64,000 nt of DNA from Bordetella sp. LUAb4 (GTDB lineage Bacteria > Pseudomonadota > Gammaproteobacteria > Burkholderiales > Burkholderiaceae_B). The notes beneath the pieces are model-generated. The model was not told the DNA's origin. It made no database searches and worked only from the letters and a program-made list of their open reading frames with translations. The DNA is taken from positions 1 to 64,000 of the forward strand of contig NZ_JAHPZX010000010.1 in assembly GCF_021325795.1 (NCBI RefSeq), in the 5' to 3' direction. The position numbers and the translations under genes were made by a program. Shown here piece by piece: positions 9,313 through 19,166 of this stretch (within the stretch, counting starts at the first letter, position 1; each line of letters starts with the position of its first letter).

Positions 9313-9321
9313 GCGCTCCGC

Positions 9322-9732
9322 AAGACGAATCGGGCAATCGCGGGGCGCTCACGCGCTTCGAGGAAGGTCCGGACTCCATAGGGCAGGGTAGCGGCTAACG
9401 GCCGTCCGTCGGGCCGGTGGCAACATCGGCAAGGCGAGGAATAGGGCCACAGAGACGAGTCTGCGTAGCGGGCGGGACGCAAGTCCCGCACAGGCACGGC
9501 CACTCCGTGTCGCGTCAGCCGGCAACGGCTGGCGGCATCGCAGGGTGAAACGCGGCAACCTCTACCCGGAGCAACATCAAATAGGCATGCGCACGGTCTT
9601 CGGACCGGGAAGGGCGGCTCGTTCGAGCATGCGGGTAGGTGGCTAGATCCGGCCAGCAATGGCCGGGCCAGAGGAATGATTGCCCACCGGGTTCACCCCC
9701 GGTGTACAGAATCCGGCCCATAGATTCGTCTT
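9322..9732 (+). ncRNA. rnpB: RNase P RNA (type A)
   Basis: About 411 nt, the catalytic RNA that removes tRNA 5' leaders. The ends pair (aagacgaat at 9322-9330 with attcgtctt at 9724-9732), forming helix P1. Conserved cores are present in order: gaggaaggtccggactcc near the 5' end, cctctacccggagcaacatc followed by aaatagg in the middle, and gaggaatgattgccc then acagaatccggcccata near the 3' end. Placement just upstream of mraZ is useful context but not functionally required. The ends are inferred from P1 pairing. Confidence 0.96.
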
Positions 9733-9822
9733 GCCTTGCTTTCGGCTGAAATCGACACATATACGGCGAAGAAGTTACCTTTTAGCGCCGAAGTCTCATG
9801 TAGGACTTTGATTTCAAACGAC

Positions 9823-9856
9823 AACCCCCTGATTTATCAGGGGGTTTTCTTTTTTG
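9823..9856 (+). terminator. Intrinsic terminator between rnpB and mraZ
   Basis: A 10-bp stem (aaccccctga at 9823-9832 with tcagggggtt at 9837-9846), the loop ttta and a T-rich tail. It would end rnpB transcription about 90 bases after the mature RNA, so the dcw operon must start from its own promoter. Confidence 0.9.
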
Positions 9857-9913
9857 CGGATTGCCCGGTTCGCCTAAGTCCTTGTTGTGATTGAAAAAAT
9901 TGTGTCGCCCTGC

Positions 9914-9942
9914 TTGACCGCGCATAAACCATCCCGTAGAGT
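9914..9942 (+). promoter_or_regulatory. Sigma-70 promoter of the dcw operon
   Basis: TTGACC (9914-9919), 17 bases, then TAGAGT (9937-9942). It lies between the rnpB terminator and mraZ, and the -10 element touches the first MraZ box. Confidence 0.7.
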
Positions 9943-9975
9943 GGGAAAAAGTAGGTTTTTGTGCAATTAAGTGGG
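9941..9975 (+). promoter_or_regulatory. MraZ-binding repeats
   Basis: Four pentamers start exactly 10 bases apart: GTGGG at 9941, GTAGG at 9951, GTGCA at 9961 (poor match) and GTGGG at 9971. MraZ is known to repress its own operon by binding spaced TGGGN repeats in this position. The array overlaps the -10 element and the mraZ ribosome site, so bound MraZ would block both. The spacing is seen; the function is from family knowledge. Confidence 0.75.
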
Positions 9976-9984
9976 AGGAGCAGG

Positions 9985-10413
9985 GTGTTTCAGGGAAGCA
10001 GCGCGTTAACGCTGGATGCAAAGGGGCGGGTGTCTATCCCGACTCGGCACCGCGACGCCCTGATGTCCCAGGCGGAAGGCCGCCTCACCCTGACTCGTCA
10101 TCCAGACGGTTGCCTGTTGATGTATCCGCGCCAGGAATGGGAAAAGAAGCGTGAAGCCATCGCTGCCCTGCCCATGTCCGCGCGCGCACTGCAACGGCTG
10201 CTGCTGGGAAATGCGCAGGATGTGGAGCTGGACGGCTCGGGCCGCATTTTGATCGCGCCGGAGTTGCGCAATGCCGCTGGCATGACCCGCGAAGTGATGA
10301 TGCTCGGTATGGGCGCGCACTTCGAGTTATGGGATGCCACAGCATTGGCCCGCCGAGAGGCGGAAGATCTGGCGCAGGGCATGCCGGACGTTCTCAACCA
10401 GTTTTCTTTCTGA
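9985..10413 (+). CDS. mraZ: Transcriptional regulator MraZ
   Basis: A 142-residue first gene of the dcw cluster. It contains two AbrB/SpoVT-like MraZ repeats: [23 protein letters not shown] near the N-terminus and [16 protein letters not shown] in the second half, each with the conserved DxxGR core. MraZ forms a ring-shaped oligomer that represses its own operon. GTG 9985 is chosen because GGGAGGAG (9973-9980) lies just upstream and the conserved MFQG start aligns; an upstream GTG at 9961 lies within the operator. rsmH follows after 8 bases. Confidence 0.95.
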   Translation: MFQGSSALTLDAKGRVSIPTRHRDALMSQAEGRLTLTRHPDGCLLMYPRQEWEKKREAIAALPMSARALQRLLLGNAQDVELDGSGRILIAPELRNAAGMTREVMMLGMGAHFELWDATALARREAEDLAQGMPDVLNQFSF

Positions 10414-10421
10414 CGCGGGCT

Positions 10422-11603
10422 ATGGAATTCGAACATCGGCCCGTGCTGCTGGCGCCGACGGTGGATGCGCTGTTGCTGCCGAATTTCGGCCGTCGCGGTG
10501 GCGCCCGCGCGGGATCAGCGAACAAGAACGAGACGGCAGGGGACGACGAAGATCCCCGGCTGGCAGGGGTGTATGTCGACGGCACATTCGGCCGCGGCGG
10601 CCATACGCGGGAGCTGCTGTCCCGCCTGGGCCCGCAAGCGCGCGTCGTGGTGTTCGACAAGGATCCCACCGCCATCGGCGTGGCGCGCGAGCTGGCAAGC
10701 CGCGATGCGCGGGTGACGGTGGTGCACGACGGATTCGCGACGATGCCTCAGGCGCTGGCTGACCTGGGTATCGGGCAGATCGATGGCGTCATGCTGGATC
10801 TGGGTGTGTCGTCCCCCCAGCTTGACGATGCAGGGCGAGGTTTTTCTTTCATGCGCGAAGGCCCGCTGGACATGCGCATGGATACGACGCGCGGCCCCAC
10901 GGTCGCGGAATGGCTGGCGCAAGCCAGTGTGGATGAGATGCGGGAGGTCATAGCGGATTATGGCGAAGAACGGTTTGCTTTTCAGATTGCAAAAACGATT
11001 GCAGTTCGCCGCGCAACAGCGCCACTACGCACCACGCTCGAACTCGCCGAGCTCGTCGCAGGCGCCGTCCGCACGCGCGAAAAGGGTCAACATCCGGCCA
11101 CACGCACCTTTCAAGCTCTACGGATTTACATCAATCGGGAACTCGAGGAACTTGCTCGCGCCCTCGCGGCAGCTCTAGAGCTGCTCGCGCCGAAGGGGAG
11201 GTTGGCGGTGATCAGCTTTCATTCGCTGGAAGATCGGATGGTCAAGCAGTGCATCGCCGCCGCGGCCAGTCCGGCCAGCGAGACGATGCGCCGCATGCCG
11301 CTGCGCGAAGATGAGCTGCCCCCCGCCCTCATGCATTCCCTGGGACGTGTATTGGCCGACGACGAGGAAGTCGCGGGCAATCCACGTTCCCGTTCGGCCG
11401 TTCTGCGCGTGGCCGAGCGCACGGACGCCCCCCTGCCTGCCGGGGGTAGCGCCGCTTTGGTGCCGGGCCTGACGCAACCGGAAGCGCAAAAGCAGAGGCA
11501 GACGCCAAAACAAGCGCAAAAACAGACCCAAAAACAAACTCAAAAGCAGTCTCAAAAGCAAACCCAGGCGCCTGCGCGCGGTGCCGGCAAGGGGAGGCGC
11601 TGA
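10422..11603 (+). CDS. rsmH: 16S rRNA m4C1402 methyltransferase RsmH (MraW)
   Basis: A 393-residue SAM-dependent enzyme methylating C1402 of 16S rRNA in the decoding centre. Conserved parts are [25 protein letters not shown] (SAM site), [37 protein letters not shown] and [11 protein letters not shown]. It is about 80 residues longer than the E. coli protein. The extra length is an Arg/Ala/Asn-rich insert near residues 22-46 and a Lys/Gln repeat tail (about 357-380). It overlaps ftsL by one base (TGATG). The 5' part of the frame upstream of 10422 lies inside mraZ and is not used. Confidence 0.95.
   Translation: MEFEHRPVLLAPTVDALLLPNFGRRGGARAGSANKNETAGDDEDPRLAGVYVDGTFGRGGHTRELLSRLGPQARVVVFDKDPTAIGVARELASRDARVTVVHDGFATMPQALADLGIGQIDGVMLDLGVSSPQLDDAGRGFSFMREGPLDMRMDTTRGPTVAEWLAQASVDEMREVIADYGEERFAFQIAKTIAVRRATAPLRTTLELAELVAGAVRTREKGQHPATRTFQALRIYINRELEELARALAAALELLAPKGRLAVISFHSLEDRMVKQCIAAAASPASETMRRMPLREDELPPALMHSLGRVLADDEEVAGNPRSRSAVLRVAERTDAPLPAGGSAALVPGLTQPEAQKQRQTPKQAQKQTQKQTQKQSQKQTQAPARGAGKGRR
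11494..11568 (+). repeat. Lys/Gln-coding repeat at the end of rsmH
   Basis: A run of related 12-bp units (caaaaacagacc, caaaaacaaact, caaaagcagtct, caaaagcaaacc) encodes QKQT-type repeats. The stretch is much richer in A than its surroundings, so it looks like a microsatellite-type expansion in the disordered, basic C-terminal tail. Confidence 0.85.
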
Positions 11604-11893
11604 TGGGCAGATTGAGCCTGGTCCTGGCCGTGGTGCTGATGCTCTGCGCGATTTCCCTGGTGACCGCGCGCTATCAGTCGCGCCAGTTGTTCATCGACGT
11701 CGACCGCGCGCAAGCCCAGTCCCGCGATCTGGAAAACGATTGGCGCCGCCTGCAGCTGGACCGCGCCGAACTGGCGCGCAACGCCCGTGTCGATCGCGCG
11801 GCGCGCGAAGATCTTAAAATGATCTCCATCGCGCCGGACCGTACGCTCTATCTCAATCAGCCGCCGGTTCCGGTCAACGGAGGGGCGCAATGA
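11603..11893 (+). CDS. ftsL: Cell division protein FtsL
   Basis: A 96-residue bitopic inner-membrane protein of the divisome. It has a one-helix membrane anchor (about residues 4-21, LSLVLAVVLMLCAISLVTA) and a periplasmic coiled coil rich in Arg, Asp and Gln (YQSRQLFIDVDRAQAQSRDLENDWRRL is the region, residues 24-50). FtsL pairs with FtsB and FtsQ and activates FtsW-FtsI. Identification rests on size, topology and position between rsmH and ftsI. It overlaps both neighbours (1 and 4 bases). Confidence 0.92.
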   Translation: MGRLSLVLAVVLMLCAISLVTARYQSRQLFIDVDRAQAQSRDLENDWRRLQLDRAELARNARVDRAAREDLKMISIAPDRTLYLNQPPVPVNGGAQ

Positions 11894-13620
11894 AGCGCTT
11901 GCCGTTCTTCAACAACCCCGTGCTGCGGGGGCAATTGCCGGCCTGGCGCGCCCGGCTGGTGCTGATTTTGCTGTTTTGCGGCTTCATCACCCTGGGTGGC
12001 CGTGCACTCTATCTACAAGGCGTCAGCACCGACTTCCTGCAGCAGCAGGGTGAACGCCGCTATGAACGCACCCTGACCCTGTCCGCGACGCGCGGCAAGA
12101 TCATGGACCGCAACAACGTCGTGCTGGCCTCCAGCGTGCCTGCCCGCGCGATCTGGGCCATTCCGGAAGACGCCAACACGGCGACGGCGCCGCAGATGTC
12201 GACCCTGGCCAAGCTGCTGGATATGTCGGTGGCGGACTTGACCGAACGGCTGAAGAACGAGGACAAGAACTTCGTCTACCTGAAGCGCCAGGTGCCGATG
12301 GAGGTGGCGGACAAGATCAAGCAGTTGGCCATGCCCGGCATCCACCAGCAGCCCGAAACGCGCCGCTACTATCCGGACGGCGCCGTCATGGCACACGTGG
12401 TGGGCTTCACCAATGTGGAAGACCAAGGCCAGGAAGGCGTCGAACTGGCGTTCAACCAGGCGCTGCAAGGCCGGGCCGGTTCGCGCCGCGTGATCAAGGA
12501 TCGCCTGGGCCGCGTCATCGAGGATGTGCAGGCGGTGACCATGCCGATGGATGGCAAGGACATCAACCTGGCCATCGATACGCGCCTGCAATACCTGGTC
12601 GGCAAGACATTGAAGGACGCCATCGACCTGCACCATGCGCGCGGTGCCGCGGCGGTGATCATCGACGCGCACACCGGCGAGATCCTGGCGCTGGCCAGCC
12701 TGCCTACCTACGATCCCAACGATCGCAGCACCTTCCAGGTGGCGTCCATGCGCAACCAGGCCATCACCGACACGTTCGAGCCCGGCTCGATCATGAAGCC
12801 GTTCACCGCCGCGCTGGCGCTGGAGTTGGGCCGCATCACGCCCAGCACGCAATTCGAGACCGGCAACGGCCAGTTCCGCTATCAAGGTTCGACCATCAGC
12901 GACGTCAGCCGCAATGGGACGTTGACCGTGGCGGGCGTGTTGCTGAAGTCCAGCAACATCGGCATGACGATGATCTCGGAGACGCTGCAGGCGCGCGAGA
13001 TGTGGGACAAATTCACCGAGCTGGGCCTGGGACAGGCGCCGCAGCTGGGCTTTCCTGGCGCCGCGCCGGGTCGGGTGCGGCCGTGGGACCGGTGGCGCCT
13101 GATCGAGAAGGCCACCATGGCTTACGGCTATGGCTTGTCGGTGTCGCTGCTGCAGATGGCGCGCGCTTATACCGTGTTCGCCCGCAACGGCGACATGGTG
13201 TCGCTGACCCTGGTGAAGCGCGATAGCGAGCCGACCAGCGTCAAGGTTTACACGCCCAAGATCGCGAACATGATTCGCGGCTACCTGGAAGCGGCCGCCG
13301 GCCCGGACGGCGCCAAGCTGGCCCAGGTGCAGGGCTATCGCGTGGCCGGCAAGAGCGGTACCGCGCGCAAGATCGTCGACGGCAAATACAGCCGTTCGCG
13401 CTATCGCAGCTCTTTCGTTGGCTTCGCGCCGGTGTCGAACCCGCGTCTGGTGATCGCCGTGACGATCGACGAGCCGCAGACGGGCGGCTATTACGGCGGC
13501 GCCATCGCCGCGCCGGTGTTCTCCACGCTGATGGGCCCCAGCCTGCGCATGCTGGGTGTGCAACCCGATGCCCCCTTCCAGTCGACGGTGGTGGCCGGAC
13601 TGCAGGAGCCGATGCGATGA
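11890..13620 (+). CDS. ftsI: Septal transpeptidase FtsI (PBP3)
   Basis: A 576-residue class B penicillin-binding protein that cross-links septal peptidoglycan. One N-terminal membrane segment (about residues 22-42) is followed by the pedestal domain (RGKIMDRNNVVLA...), then the transpeptidase. The active-site SxxK is S300-I-M-K303 in EPGSIMKPF, SxN is in LKSSNIGM, and KSGT is at 488-491. Length is typical (E. coli 588). It starts within an ATGA overlap with ftsL and ends in an ATGA overlap with murE-murF. Confidence 0.97.
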   Translation: MKRLPFFNNPVLRGQLPAWRARLVLILLFCGFITLGGRALYLQGVSTDFLQQQGERRYERTLTLSATRGKIMDRNNVVLASSVPARAIWAIPEDANTATAPQMSTLAKLLDMSVADLTERLKNEDKNFVYLKRQVPMEVADKIKQLAMPGIHQQPETRRYYPDGAVMAHVVGFTNVEDQGQEGVELAFNQALQGRAGSRRVIKDRLGRVIEDVQAVTMPMDGKDINLAIDTRLQYLVGKTLKDAIDLHHARGAAAVIIDAHTGEILALASLPTYDPNDRSTFQVASMRNQAITDTFEPGSIMKPFTAALALELGRITPSTQFETGNGQFRYQGSTISDVSRNGTLTVAGVLLKSSNIGMTMISETLQAREMWDKFTELGLGQAPQLGFPGAAPGRVRPWDRWRLIEKATMAYGYGLSVSLLQMARAYTVFARNGDMVSLTLVKRDSEPTSVKVYTPKIANMIRGYLEAAAGPDGAKLAQVQGYRVAGKSGTARKIVDGKYSRSRYRSSFVGFAPVSNPRLVIAVTIDEPQTGGYYGGAIAAPVFSTLMGPSLRMLGVQPDAPFQSTVVAGLQEPMR

Positions 13621-16475
13621 ACGCCGTGGCCGATCCGCACGCCAATCGCCTGGCCGCCGCCGCTATCGTGCAATGGCTGCGCGCGCGTGCGCCGGCCGGG
13701 GTGCACCTGCGCCTGGATTCGCGCGAGGTGCGCTCGGGTGACGTGTTCGTCGCCTGCCCGGGCGGGACCAGCGACGGCCGTATCTATATAGAGCAGGCGA
13801 TCCAGCAAGGCGCCGCGGCAGTGGTGTACGAGGCGCAGGGATACGACGCCGCAAGGACAGCCGCGCTCAACGCGCTTGCAGGCACGGTACCGGTTTTGCC
13901 CGTCGCCGAGCTGCGCGGGCAATTGGGCCGCACGGCCGACCTCTGGTACGGCGAGCCTTCCGCGGCCCTGACCGTGATTGCCGTCACCGGCACCAATGGC
14001 AAGACTTCCTCGGTGCAATGGCTGGCGCGCGCCCTGTCGCACAGCGGCCGGCCCTGCGGCGCCCTGGGCACCTTGGGCGCGACACTGCCCGACGGGCAGG
14101 CGCTGCCGGGGCAACTGACCACGCCGGACGTACTGGCGGTACATCGGCAACTGGCGGCGATGCGCGATCATGGCGCCAGCTGCGTGGCCATGGAGGCGTC
14201 CTCCATCGGTATCGAGCAGGGGCGGCTGGACGGCGTGCGCATCGGCGTGGCCGCCTTTACCAATCTGACGCGCGACCATCTGGATTACCACGGCTCGATG
14301 GCCGCCTACGAGACCGCCAAGTCGCGCTTGTTCGACTGGCCCGGCCTGGTGCGCGCGGTGATCAATGCGGACGATGCGGCGGGCCAGCGTCTGCTGGCGC
14401 GCCTGCCGGCAGGGCTCGCGCTGTCCTACGGCCTGGGCGACCAGGCACGGCAAGGCGTCGACATTCGCGCCACGGGTTTGAGCGCCACGGCGCACGGGCA
14501 GATCTTCACACTGGTTACCGCGCAGGGCGAAGCGCAAATCATGACGGGCCTGCTGGGCCGCCACAACGTCGAGAACCTGCTGCTGGTGGCCGGCGTGCTG
14601 ACGGCGCTGGGTGGCACGCTGGCCGATGTGGCGCGCGAGCTGGCCGCGGCGACGCCGGTGCCTGGCCGCATGGAAGTCGTGCAGGCGCCGCCCGCGCTGG
14701 CGGCGCCCGGTCCCTTGGTCGTGGTCGATTATTCGCATACGCCGGATGCCCTGGCGCGCGCGCTGGCCGCATTGCGGCCGGTGGCGCAGGCGCGCGGCGG
14801 CCGGCTGCTGTGCCTGTTCGGTTGCGGTGGTGACCGCGACCCGGGCAAGCGTCCGTTGATGGGCGGCATCGCCGCCGCCGACGCCGATGGCGTCTACGTG
14901 ACCAGCGACAATCCGCGCAGTGAAGACGCCGACGCCATCATCGATCAGATCCTGGCCGGCATGCCCGCCGCGCGCGCGGTGACGGTGCAGGCCGATCGCG
15001 CCCGCGCCATCATGCAGGCGGTGTGGTCGGCGGCCGCCGAGGACGTTCTGCTGCTGGCCGGCAAGGGCCATGAGACTTATCAAGAGATCGCCGGACAGCG
15101 TCTGTCGTTCGACGATCGCGCGTGGGGCGCGCTGGCGCTGTCCTTGCCGCAGGCGGTGGGGGTGTCGACCGATACGCGCACGCTGAGCGAAGGCCAGGTC
15201 TTCGTCGCCTTGAGCGGCGAGAACTTCGACGGCCACGATTATCTGGCGCAGGCCCATCAGGCCGGCGCCCGCGCCGCGGTGGTCGCCCATGCGGTGGACG
15301 GCGCGCCGCTCACGCAGTGGGTCGTGGGCGATACGCGCGCCGCCTTGTGCCGCATCGGCGCGGCCTGGCGCGCGCGCTTCGATCTGCCGGTGATCGGCGT
15401 GACCGGCAGCAACGGCAAGACCACCACCAAGGAAATGATTGCCGCCATCCTCGCGCAGTGGCTGGGCGCGGACCAGCGTCTGGCGACGGCGGGCAATTAC
15501 AACAACGACATCGGCGTGCCGCTGACGCTGCTGCGCCTGCGGCCGCAGCATCGCGCCGCGGTGATCGAGCTGGGGATGAACCATCCCGGTGAAATCGCCG
15601 CGCTGACCGCCATGGCCACGCCCACCGTGGGCCTGGTCAACAACGCCCAGCGCGAGCATCAGGAATTCATGCATAGCGTCGAGGCCGTCGCACGTGAAAA
15701 CGGCGCGGTGCTGGCGACGCTGCCGGAAGCGGGCTATGCCGTTTATCCCGGTGACGACGCGCATACGCGCGTGTGGGACGAAATGGCGGCGACGCCGCGC
15801 GTGCTGCGCTTCGGCCTGCAGGCCGGTTTGGACGTCTATGCCGAAGCGATCGAAAGCGATGTGCTGTCGACCCGTTGCCGTTTGGTGACGCCGGCCGGTA
15901 CTGCCGAGCTGACGCTGCCTGTCCCCGGTTTGCACAATCTGCGCAATGCCCTGGCCGCCGTGGCCTGCGGGCTGGCGGCGGGTGCGCCGCTGGACGCCGC
16001 CTGCCGCGCACTGGCCGATTTCAGCGCGGTGAAGGGCCGGATGCAGCGCCAGCAAATGGGTGACGGAACCGTGCTGGTCGACGACACCTACAATGCCAAT
16101 CCTGACTCGGTCCGCGCCGCGATCGATGTGCTGGCTCAACTGCCGGCGCCGCGCGTGTTGGTACTGGGTGATATGGGCGAGGTAGGTGCCAACGGACCGG
16201 CGATGCATCAAGAGGTCGGCGCCTACGCCCGCGAACGGGGGATCGACGCCCTGTTCACGCTGGGCACGGCCGCGCAAGCGTCCGCGGCTGCCTTCGGGTC
16301 GGCCGGCACGGCGTGCGATTCAGTCGAAGACATCGTGATGGCAATGCGGGCCCTGCGGCCCGCTGCCGTATTGGTAAAGGGTTCGCGCTTTATGCGCATG
16401 GAGCGGGTTGTGAAGTTGTATTCGAGTGAAGGCAGCCAGGTGCCCATGGCACAGGAGGGCAAGCATGCTGCTTGA
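13617..16475 (+). CDS. murE-murF: MurE-MurF fusion protein: two successive Mur ligases in one chain
   Basis: A 952-residue continuous frame holding two complete ligase cores. Residues 1 to about 505 are MurE, which adds meso-diaminopimelate to UDP-MurNAc-L-Ala-D-Glu: P-loop TGTNGKT (124-130), and DNPR (431-434), the meso-DAP recognition motif. Residues from about 512 are MurF, which adds D-Ala-D-Ala: it begins directly at [10 protein letters not shown] (TDTR 518-521) with P-loop TGSNGKT (596-602) and [10 protein letters not shown] further on. The first roughly 20 residues of a free MurF are missing and only a very short linker remains. Two consecutive cytoplasmic steps are thus held together. 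I recall MurE-MurF fusion from Bordetella pertussis, so it is a lineage trait rather than an error. It overlaps mraY by 11 bases. Confidence 0.97.
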   Translation: MNAVADPHANRLAAAAIVQWLRARAPAGVHLRLDSREVRSGDVFVACPGGTSDGRIYIEQAIQQGAAAVVYEAQGYDAARTAALNALAGTVPVLPVAELRGQLGRTADLWYGEPSAALTVIAVTGTNGKTSSVQWLARALSHSGRPCGALGTLGATLPDGQALPGQLTTPDVLAVHRQLAAMRDHGASCVAMEASSIGIEQGRLDGVRIGVAAFTNLTRDHLDYHGSMAAYETAKSRLFDWPGLVRAVINADDAAGQRLLARLPAGLALSYGLGDQARQGVDIRATGLSATAHGQIFTLVTAQGEAQIMTGLLGRHNVENLLLVAGVLTALGGTLADVARELAAATPVPGRMEVVQAPPALAAPGPLVVVDYSHTPDALARALAALRPVAQARGGRLLCLFGCGGDRDPGKRPLMGGIAAADADGVYVTSDNPRSEDADAIIDQILAGMPAARAVTVQADRARAIMQAVWSAAAEDVLLLAGKGHETYQEIAGQRLSFDDRAWGALALSLPQAVGVSTDTRTLSEGQVFVALSGENFDGHDYLAQAHQAGARAAVVAHAVDGAPLTQWVVGDTRAALCRIGAAWRARFDLPVIGVTGSNGKTTTKEMIAAILAQWLGADQRLATAGNYNNDIGVPLTLLRLRPQHRAAVIELGMNHPGEIAALTAMATPTVGLVNNAQREHQEFMHSVEAVARENGAVLATLPEAGYAVYPGDDAHTRVWDEMAATPRVLRFGLQAGLDVYAEAIESDVLSTRCRLVTPAGTAELTLPVPGLHNLRNALAAVACGLAAGAPLDAACRALADFSAVKGRMQRQQMGDGTVLVDDTYNANPDSVRAAIDVLAQLPAPRVLVLGDMGEVGANGPAMHQEVGAYARERGIDALFTLGTAAQASAAAFGSAGTACDSVEDIVMAMRALRPAAVLVKGSRFMRMERVVKLYSSEGSQVPMAQEGKHAA

Positions 16476-17634
16476 GATTGCCCGCTGGCTGTCCGACGAT
16501 ATCCGTACGTTTGGCGTGTTCGAGTACATCACGCTGCGTGCGGTGCTGGCGTGCGCGACCGCCCTGTTGATCGGCTTGATGGCCGGTCCGCGCGTCATCC
16601 GCAAATTGACCGCGATGAAGATCGGCCAGGCCGTGCGCGCCTACGGTCCGCAGACCCATCTGGTAAAGACCGGCACGCCCACCATGGGCGGCGCGCTGAT
16701 CCTCATCTCCATCGGCATCAGCGTGCTGCTGTGGTGCGACTGGAGCAATCGTTTCATCTGGGTGGTGCTGCTGGTGACGTTCGGCTTCGGCGCCATCGGC
16801 TGGGTCGACGACTACCGCAAGGTCGTCTACCGCGATCCGGAAGGCATGCGGTCGCGGACCAAATTTTTCTGGCAAGCCATCATCGGCCTGGTGGCGGCGG
16901 TGTATCTGGCGTTCGCCGTGTCGGCGCCGGCCAACACCGAACTCTGGCCTTTGTTCCGTGGTTGGGTGGTGAGCGGTTTCACCATGCCGCTGCCGACCCG
17001 CGCCGACTTGATCGTGCCTTTCTTCAAGACGGTGAGCTATCCCCTGGGCGTGCTGGGCTTCGTCGCGCTGACGTGGTTCGTCATCGTCGGTACCAGCAAC
17101 GCGGTCAACCTGACCGATGGCCTGGATGGCCTGGCCATCATGCCGACCGTGATGGTGGGCAGCGCGCTGGGCATCTTCTCCTACGTGATCGGCCGCGCCG
17201 ACTACTCCAAGTACTTGCTGTTCCCCTACGTGCCGGGGGCATCCGAATTGATTGTGCTATGCGCGGCGCTAGGGGGGGCGGGACTGGCCTTTCTCTGGTT
17301 CAACGCTTATCCCGCCCAGGTGTTCATGGGCGACGTCGGCGCCTTGGCGCTGGGCGGCGCGCTGGGCACGGTGGCGGTCATTGCCCGGCAGGAGATCGTG
17401 CTGTTCATCATGGGCGGCGTGTTCGTGGTGGAAACCCTGTCGGTGATGATCCAGGTTACCTGGTTCAAATACACCAAACGTAAATACGGCGAGGGGCGGC
17501 GGATCTTCCGCATGGCACCCCTTCATCACCATTTCGAAGTCGGCGGCTGGAAAGAAACCCAGGTCGTCGTGCGCTTCTGGATCATCAGCATGATGCTGGT
17601 GTTGATCGGCCTTTCCACCCTCAAGTTGCGATGA
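16465..17634 (+). CDS. mraY: Phospho-MurNAc-pentapeptide transferase MraY
   Basis: A 389-residue polytopic inner-membrane enzyme that moves phospho-MurNAc-pentapeptide to undecaprenyl phosphate, giving lipid I. About ten membrane helices. Catalytic landmarks are GWVDDYRKV (paired Asp), [10 protein letters not shown] and the late [18 protein letters not shown] 16465 is chosen for AGGAGGG at 16453-16459, and the LLEIARWL start matches the family. The start lies inside the end of murE-murF and the end overlaps murD by 4 bases. Confidence 0.97.
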   Translation: MLLEIARWLSDDIRTFGVFEYITLRAVLACATALLIGLMAGPRVIRKLTAMKIGQAVRAYGPQTHLVKTGTPTMGGALILISIGISVLLWCDWSNRFIWVVLLVTFGFGAIGWVDDYRKVVYRDPEGMRSRTKFFWQAIIGLVAAVYLAFAVSAPANTELWPLFRGWVVSGFTMPLPTRADLIVPFFKTVSYPLGVLGFVALTWFVIVGTSNAVNLTDGLDGLAIMPTVMVGSALGIFSYVIGRADYSKYLLFPYVPGASELIVLCAALGGAGLAFLWFNAYPAQVFMGDVGALALGGALGTVAVIARQEIVLFIMGGVFVVETLSVMIQVTWFKYTKRKYGEGRRIFRMAPLHHHFEVGGWKETQVVVRFWIISMMLVLIGLSTLKLR

Positions 17635-19166
17635 GCGATTCGGACTTCACCGCCCCCGCGCCGGCTCTGGTCCTGATCCTCGGATTGGGCGAGACCGGCA
17701 TCGCCGCCGCGCGCTGGTGCGCGCGTAGCGGTGCGCGGCTGCGCGTGGCCGATACGCGGGCCGAGCCGGGTGGGCTGGACGTCTTGCGTGCCGCGCTTGC
17801 GGCCCGCGCTGACATCGATTTCCATCTGGGCTTGACCACCTTCGATGCCGGTCTGCTGGACGGCGTGACGCAAGTCGTGATCAGCCCGGGACTGGCCCCC
17901 AATCAATCGCCGGCGCTCGAACTGATCGAAGCCGCCGCCGCGCGCGGCATCGAAGTCATCGGTGAAATCGAATTGTTCGCCCGCGCGCTGGTGGCCTTGG
18001 CCGACAGTCGCGATTACCATCCGCGTGTGCTGGCCGTCACCGGCACCAACGGCAAGACCACGGTCACCGCCCTGACGCGTCATCTGGTCGAAGCCGCGGG
18101 CCTGACCGCGCGCGCCGCCGGCAATATCAGCCCGGCCGCGCTGGCCGCGCTGATGGACGCACTGGATGAAGATGATCTGCCGCAAGTGTGGGTGCTGGAG
18201 CTGTCCAGCTTCCAGTTGCGCACCACGCACACCCTGTCGGCCGATGCCGCCGTGGTGTTGAACGTCACCCAGGATCACCTGGACTGGCACGGCGACATGC
18301 AGGCCTACGCGGCCGCCAAGGCGCGCCTGCTGGGCATGGCCCGTATCGCCGTGATCAATCGCGACGACCCGCTCACGGTGGCCATGGTCGAACGCGTGGC
18401 AGCCTTGAACGTGCGCACCATCGGCCGCGATGCGCCCACTCTGGTGGGCGACCTGGGCATGGATCAGGCCAGCGGCGTGGCATGGCTGACTGCCTGCGAA
18501 CCCAGCGATTTCGATATTCCGGTCGAAGCGCCCAAGCGGCGCAAGAAGGACGCGCCGCCCCCCAGCCGCGAGCAGGGCCGCCTGTCGCGCCTGATGCCGG
18601 TGGACGCGCTGTTGATCCGCGGTCTGCACAATGCGACCAATACCTTGGCGGCTTGCGCGCTGGCGCGGGCCATCGATCTGGGCTGGGCGCCTTTGCTGCG
18701 CGCCGCCCGCGAGTACGAAGGCGAGCCGCTGCGCGTCGAGTACGTCCGCAGCATCGGCGGTGTCGACTTCATCAACGACAGCAAGGGCACCAATGTCGGT
18801 GCCACCGTCGCCGCGCTGGACGGATTGGGCCAGCCGGTGGTGTTGATTGCCGGCGGTTTGGGCAAGGGCCAGGACTTCTCGCCGCTGGTGGCGCCGGTGG
18901 CGCGCCACGCGCGTGCCGTGGTGCTGATCGGCAAGGACGGCCCTGAAATCAACGACGCCTTGGAGGCCACCGGCGTTACCCGCGTGTTCGCCAGCGATAT
19001 GCGTGACGCCGTGCGCCAGGCGCATGGCCTGGCCCAGGCCGGCGATGCCGTGCTGTTGTCGCCCGCCTGCGCCAGCATGGACATGTTCCGCAGCTATGTA
19101 CAGCGTGGCCAGGTCTACACCGACGAAGTGCAGGAACTGGCCCTGGATCAAGGAGAGGTCGCATGA
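17631..19166 (+). CDS. murD: UDP-MurNAc-L-alanine:D-glutamate ligase MurD
   Basis: A 511-residue cytoplasmic ligase adding D-glutamate. The N-terminal Rossmann part has [14 protein letters not shown], the P-loop is TGTNGKTT (137-144), and [12 protein letters not shown] and NDSKGTN are the later ATP/substrate motifs. It is about 70 residues longer than E. coli MurD. Part of the excess is a basic, proline-containing insert near residues 300-325 ([14 protein letters not shown]). ATGA overlaps join it to mraY and ftsW. Confidence 0.96.
   Translation: MSDSDFTAPAPALVLILGLGETGIAAARWCARSGARLRVADTRAEPGGLDVLRAALAARADIDFHLGLTTFDAGLLDGVTQVVISPGLAPNQSPALELIEAAAARGIEVIGEIELFARALVALADSRDYHPRVLAVTGTNGKTTVTALTRHLVEAAGLTARAAGNISPAALAALMDALDEDDLPQVWVLELSSFQLRTTHTLSADAAVVLNVTQDHLDWHGDMQAYAAAKARLLGMARIAVINRDDPLTVAMVERVAALNVRTIGRDAPTLVGDLGMDQASGVAWLTACEPSDFDIPVEAPKRRKKDAPPPSREQGRLSRLMPVDALLIRGLHNATNTLAACALARAIDLGWAPLLRAAREYEGEPLRVEYVRSIGGVDFINDSKGTNVGATVAALDGLGQPVVLIAGGLGKGQDFSPLVAPVARHARAVVLIGKDGPEINDALEATGVTRVFASDMRDAVRQAHGLAQAGDAVLLSPACASMDMFRSYVQRGQVYTDEVQELALDQGEVA

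Noticed and set aside
7107-9659. An 850-codon minus-strand open frame across the phosphatase-like gene and rnpB
   Set aside because: It would run through the RNase P RNA and the certain lipoprotein gene; composition is that of a shadow frame.
13491-16277. A 928-codon minus-strand open frame
   Set aside because: Antisense shadow of the MurE-MurF gene; Arg/His/Gln/Gly-rich with no motif.
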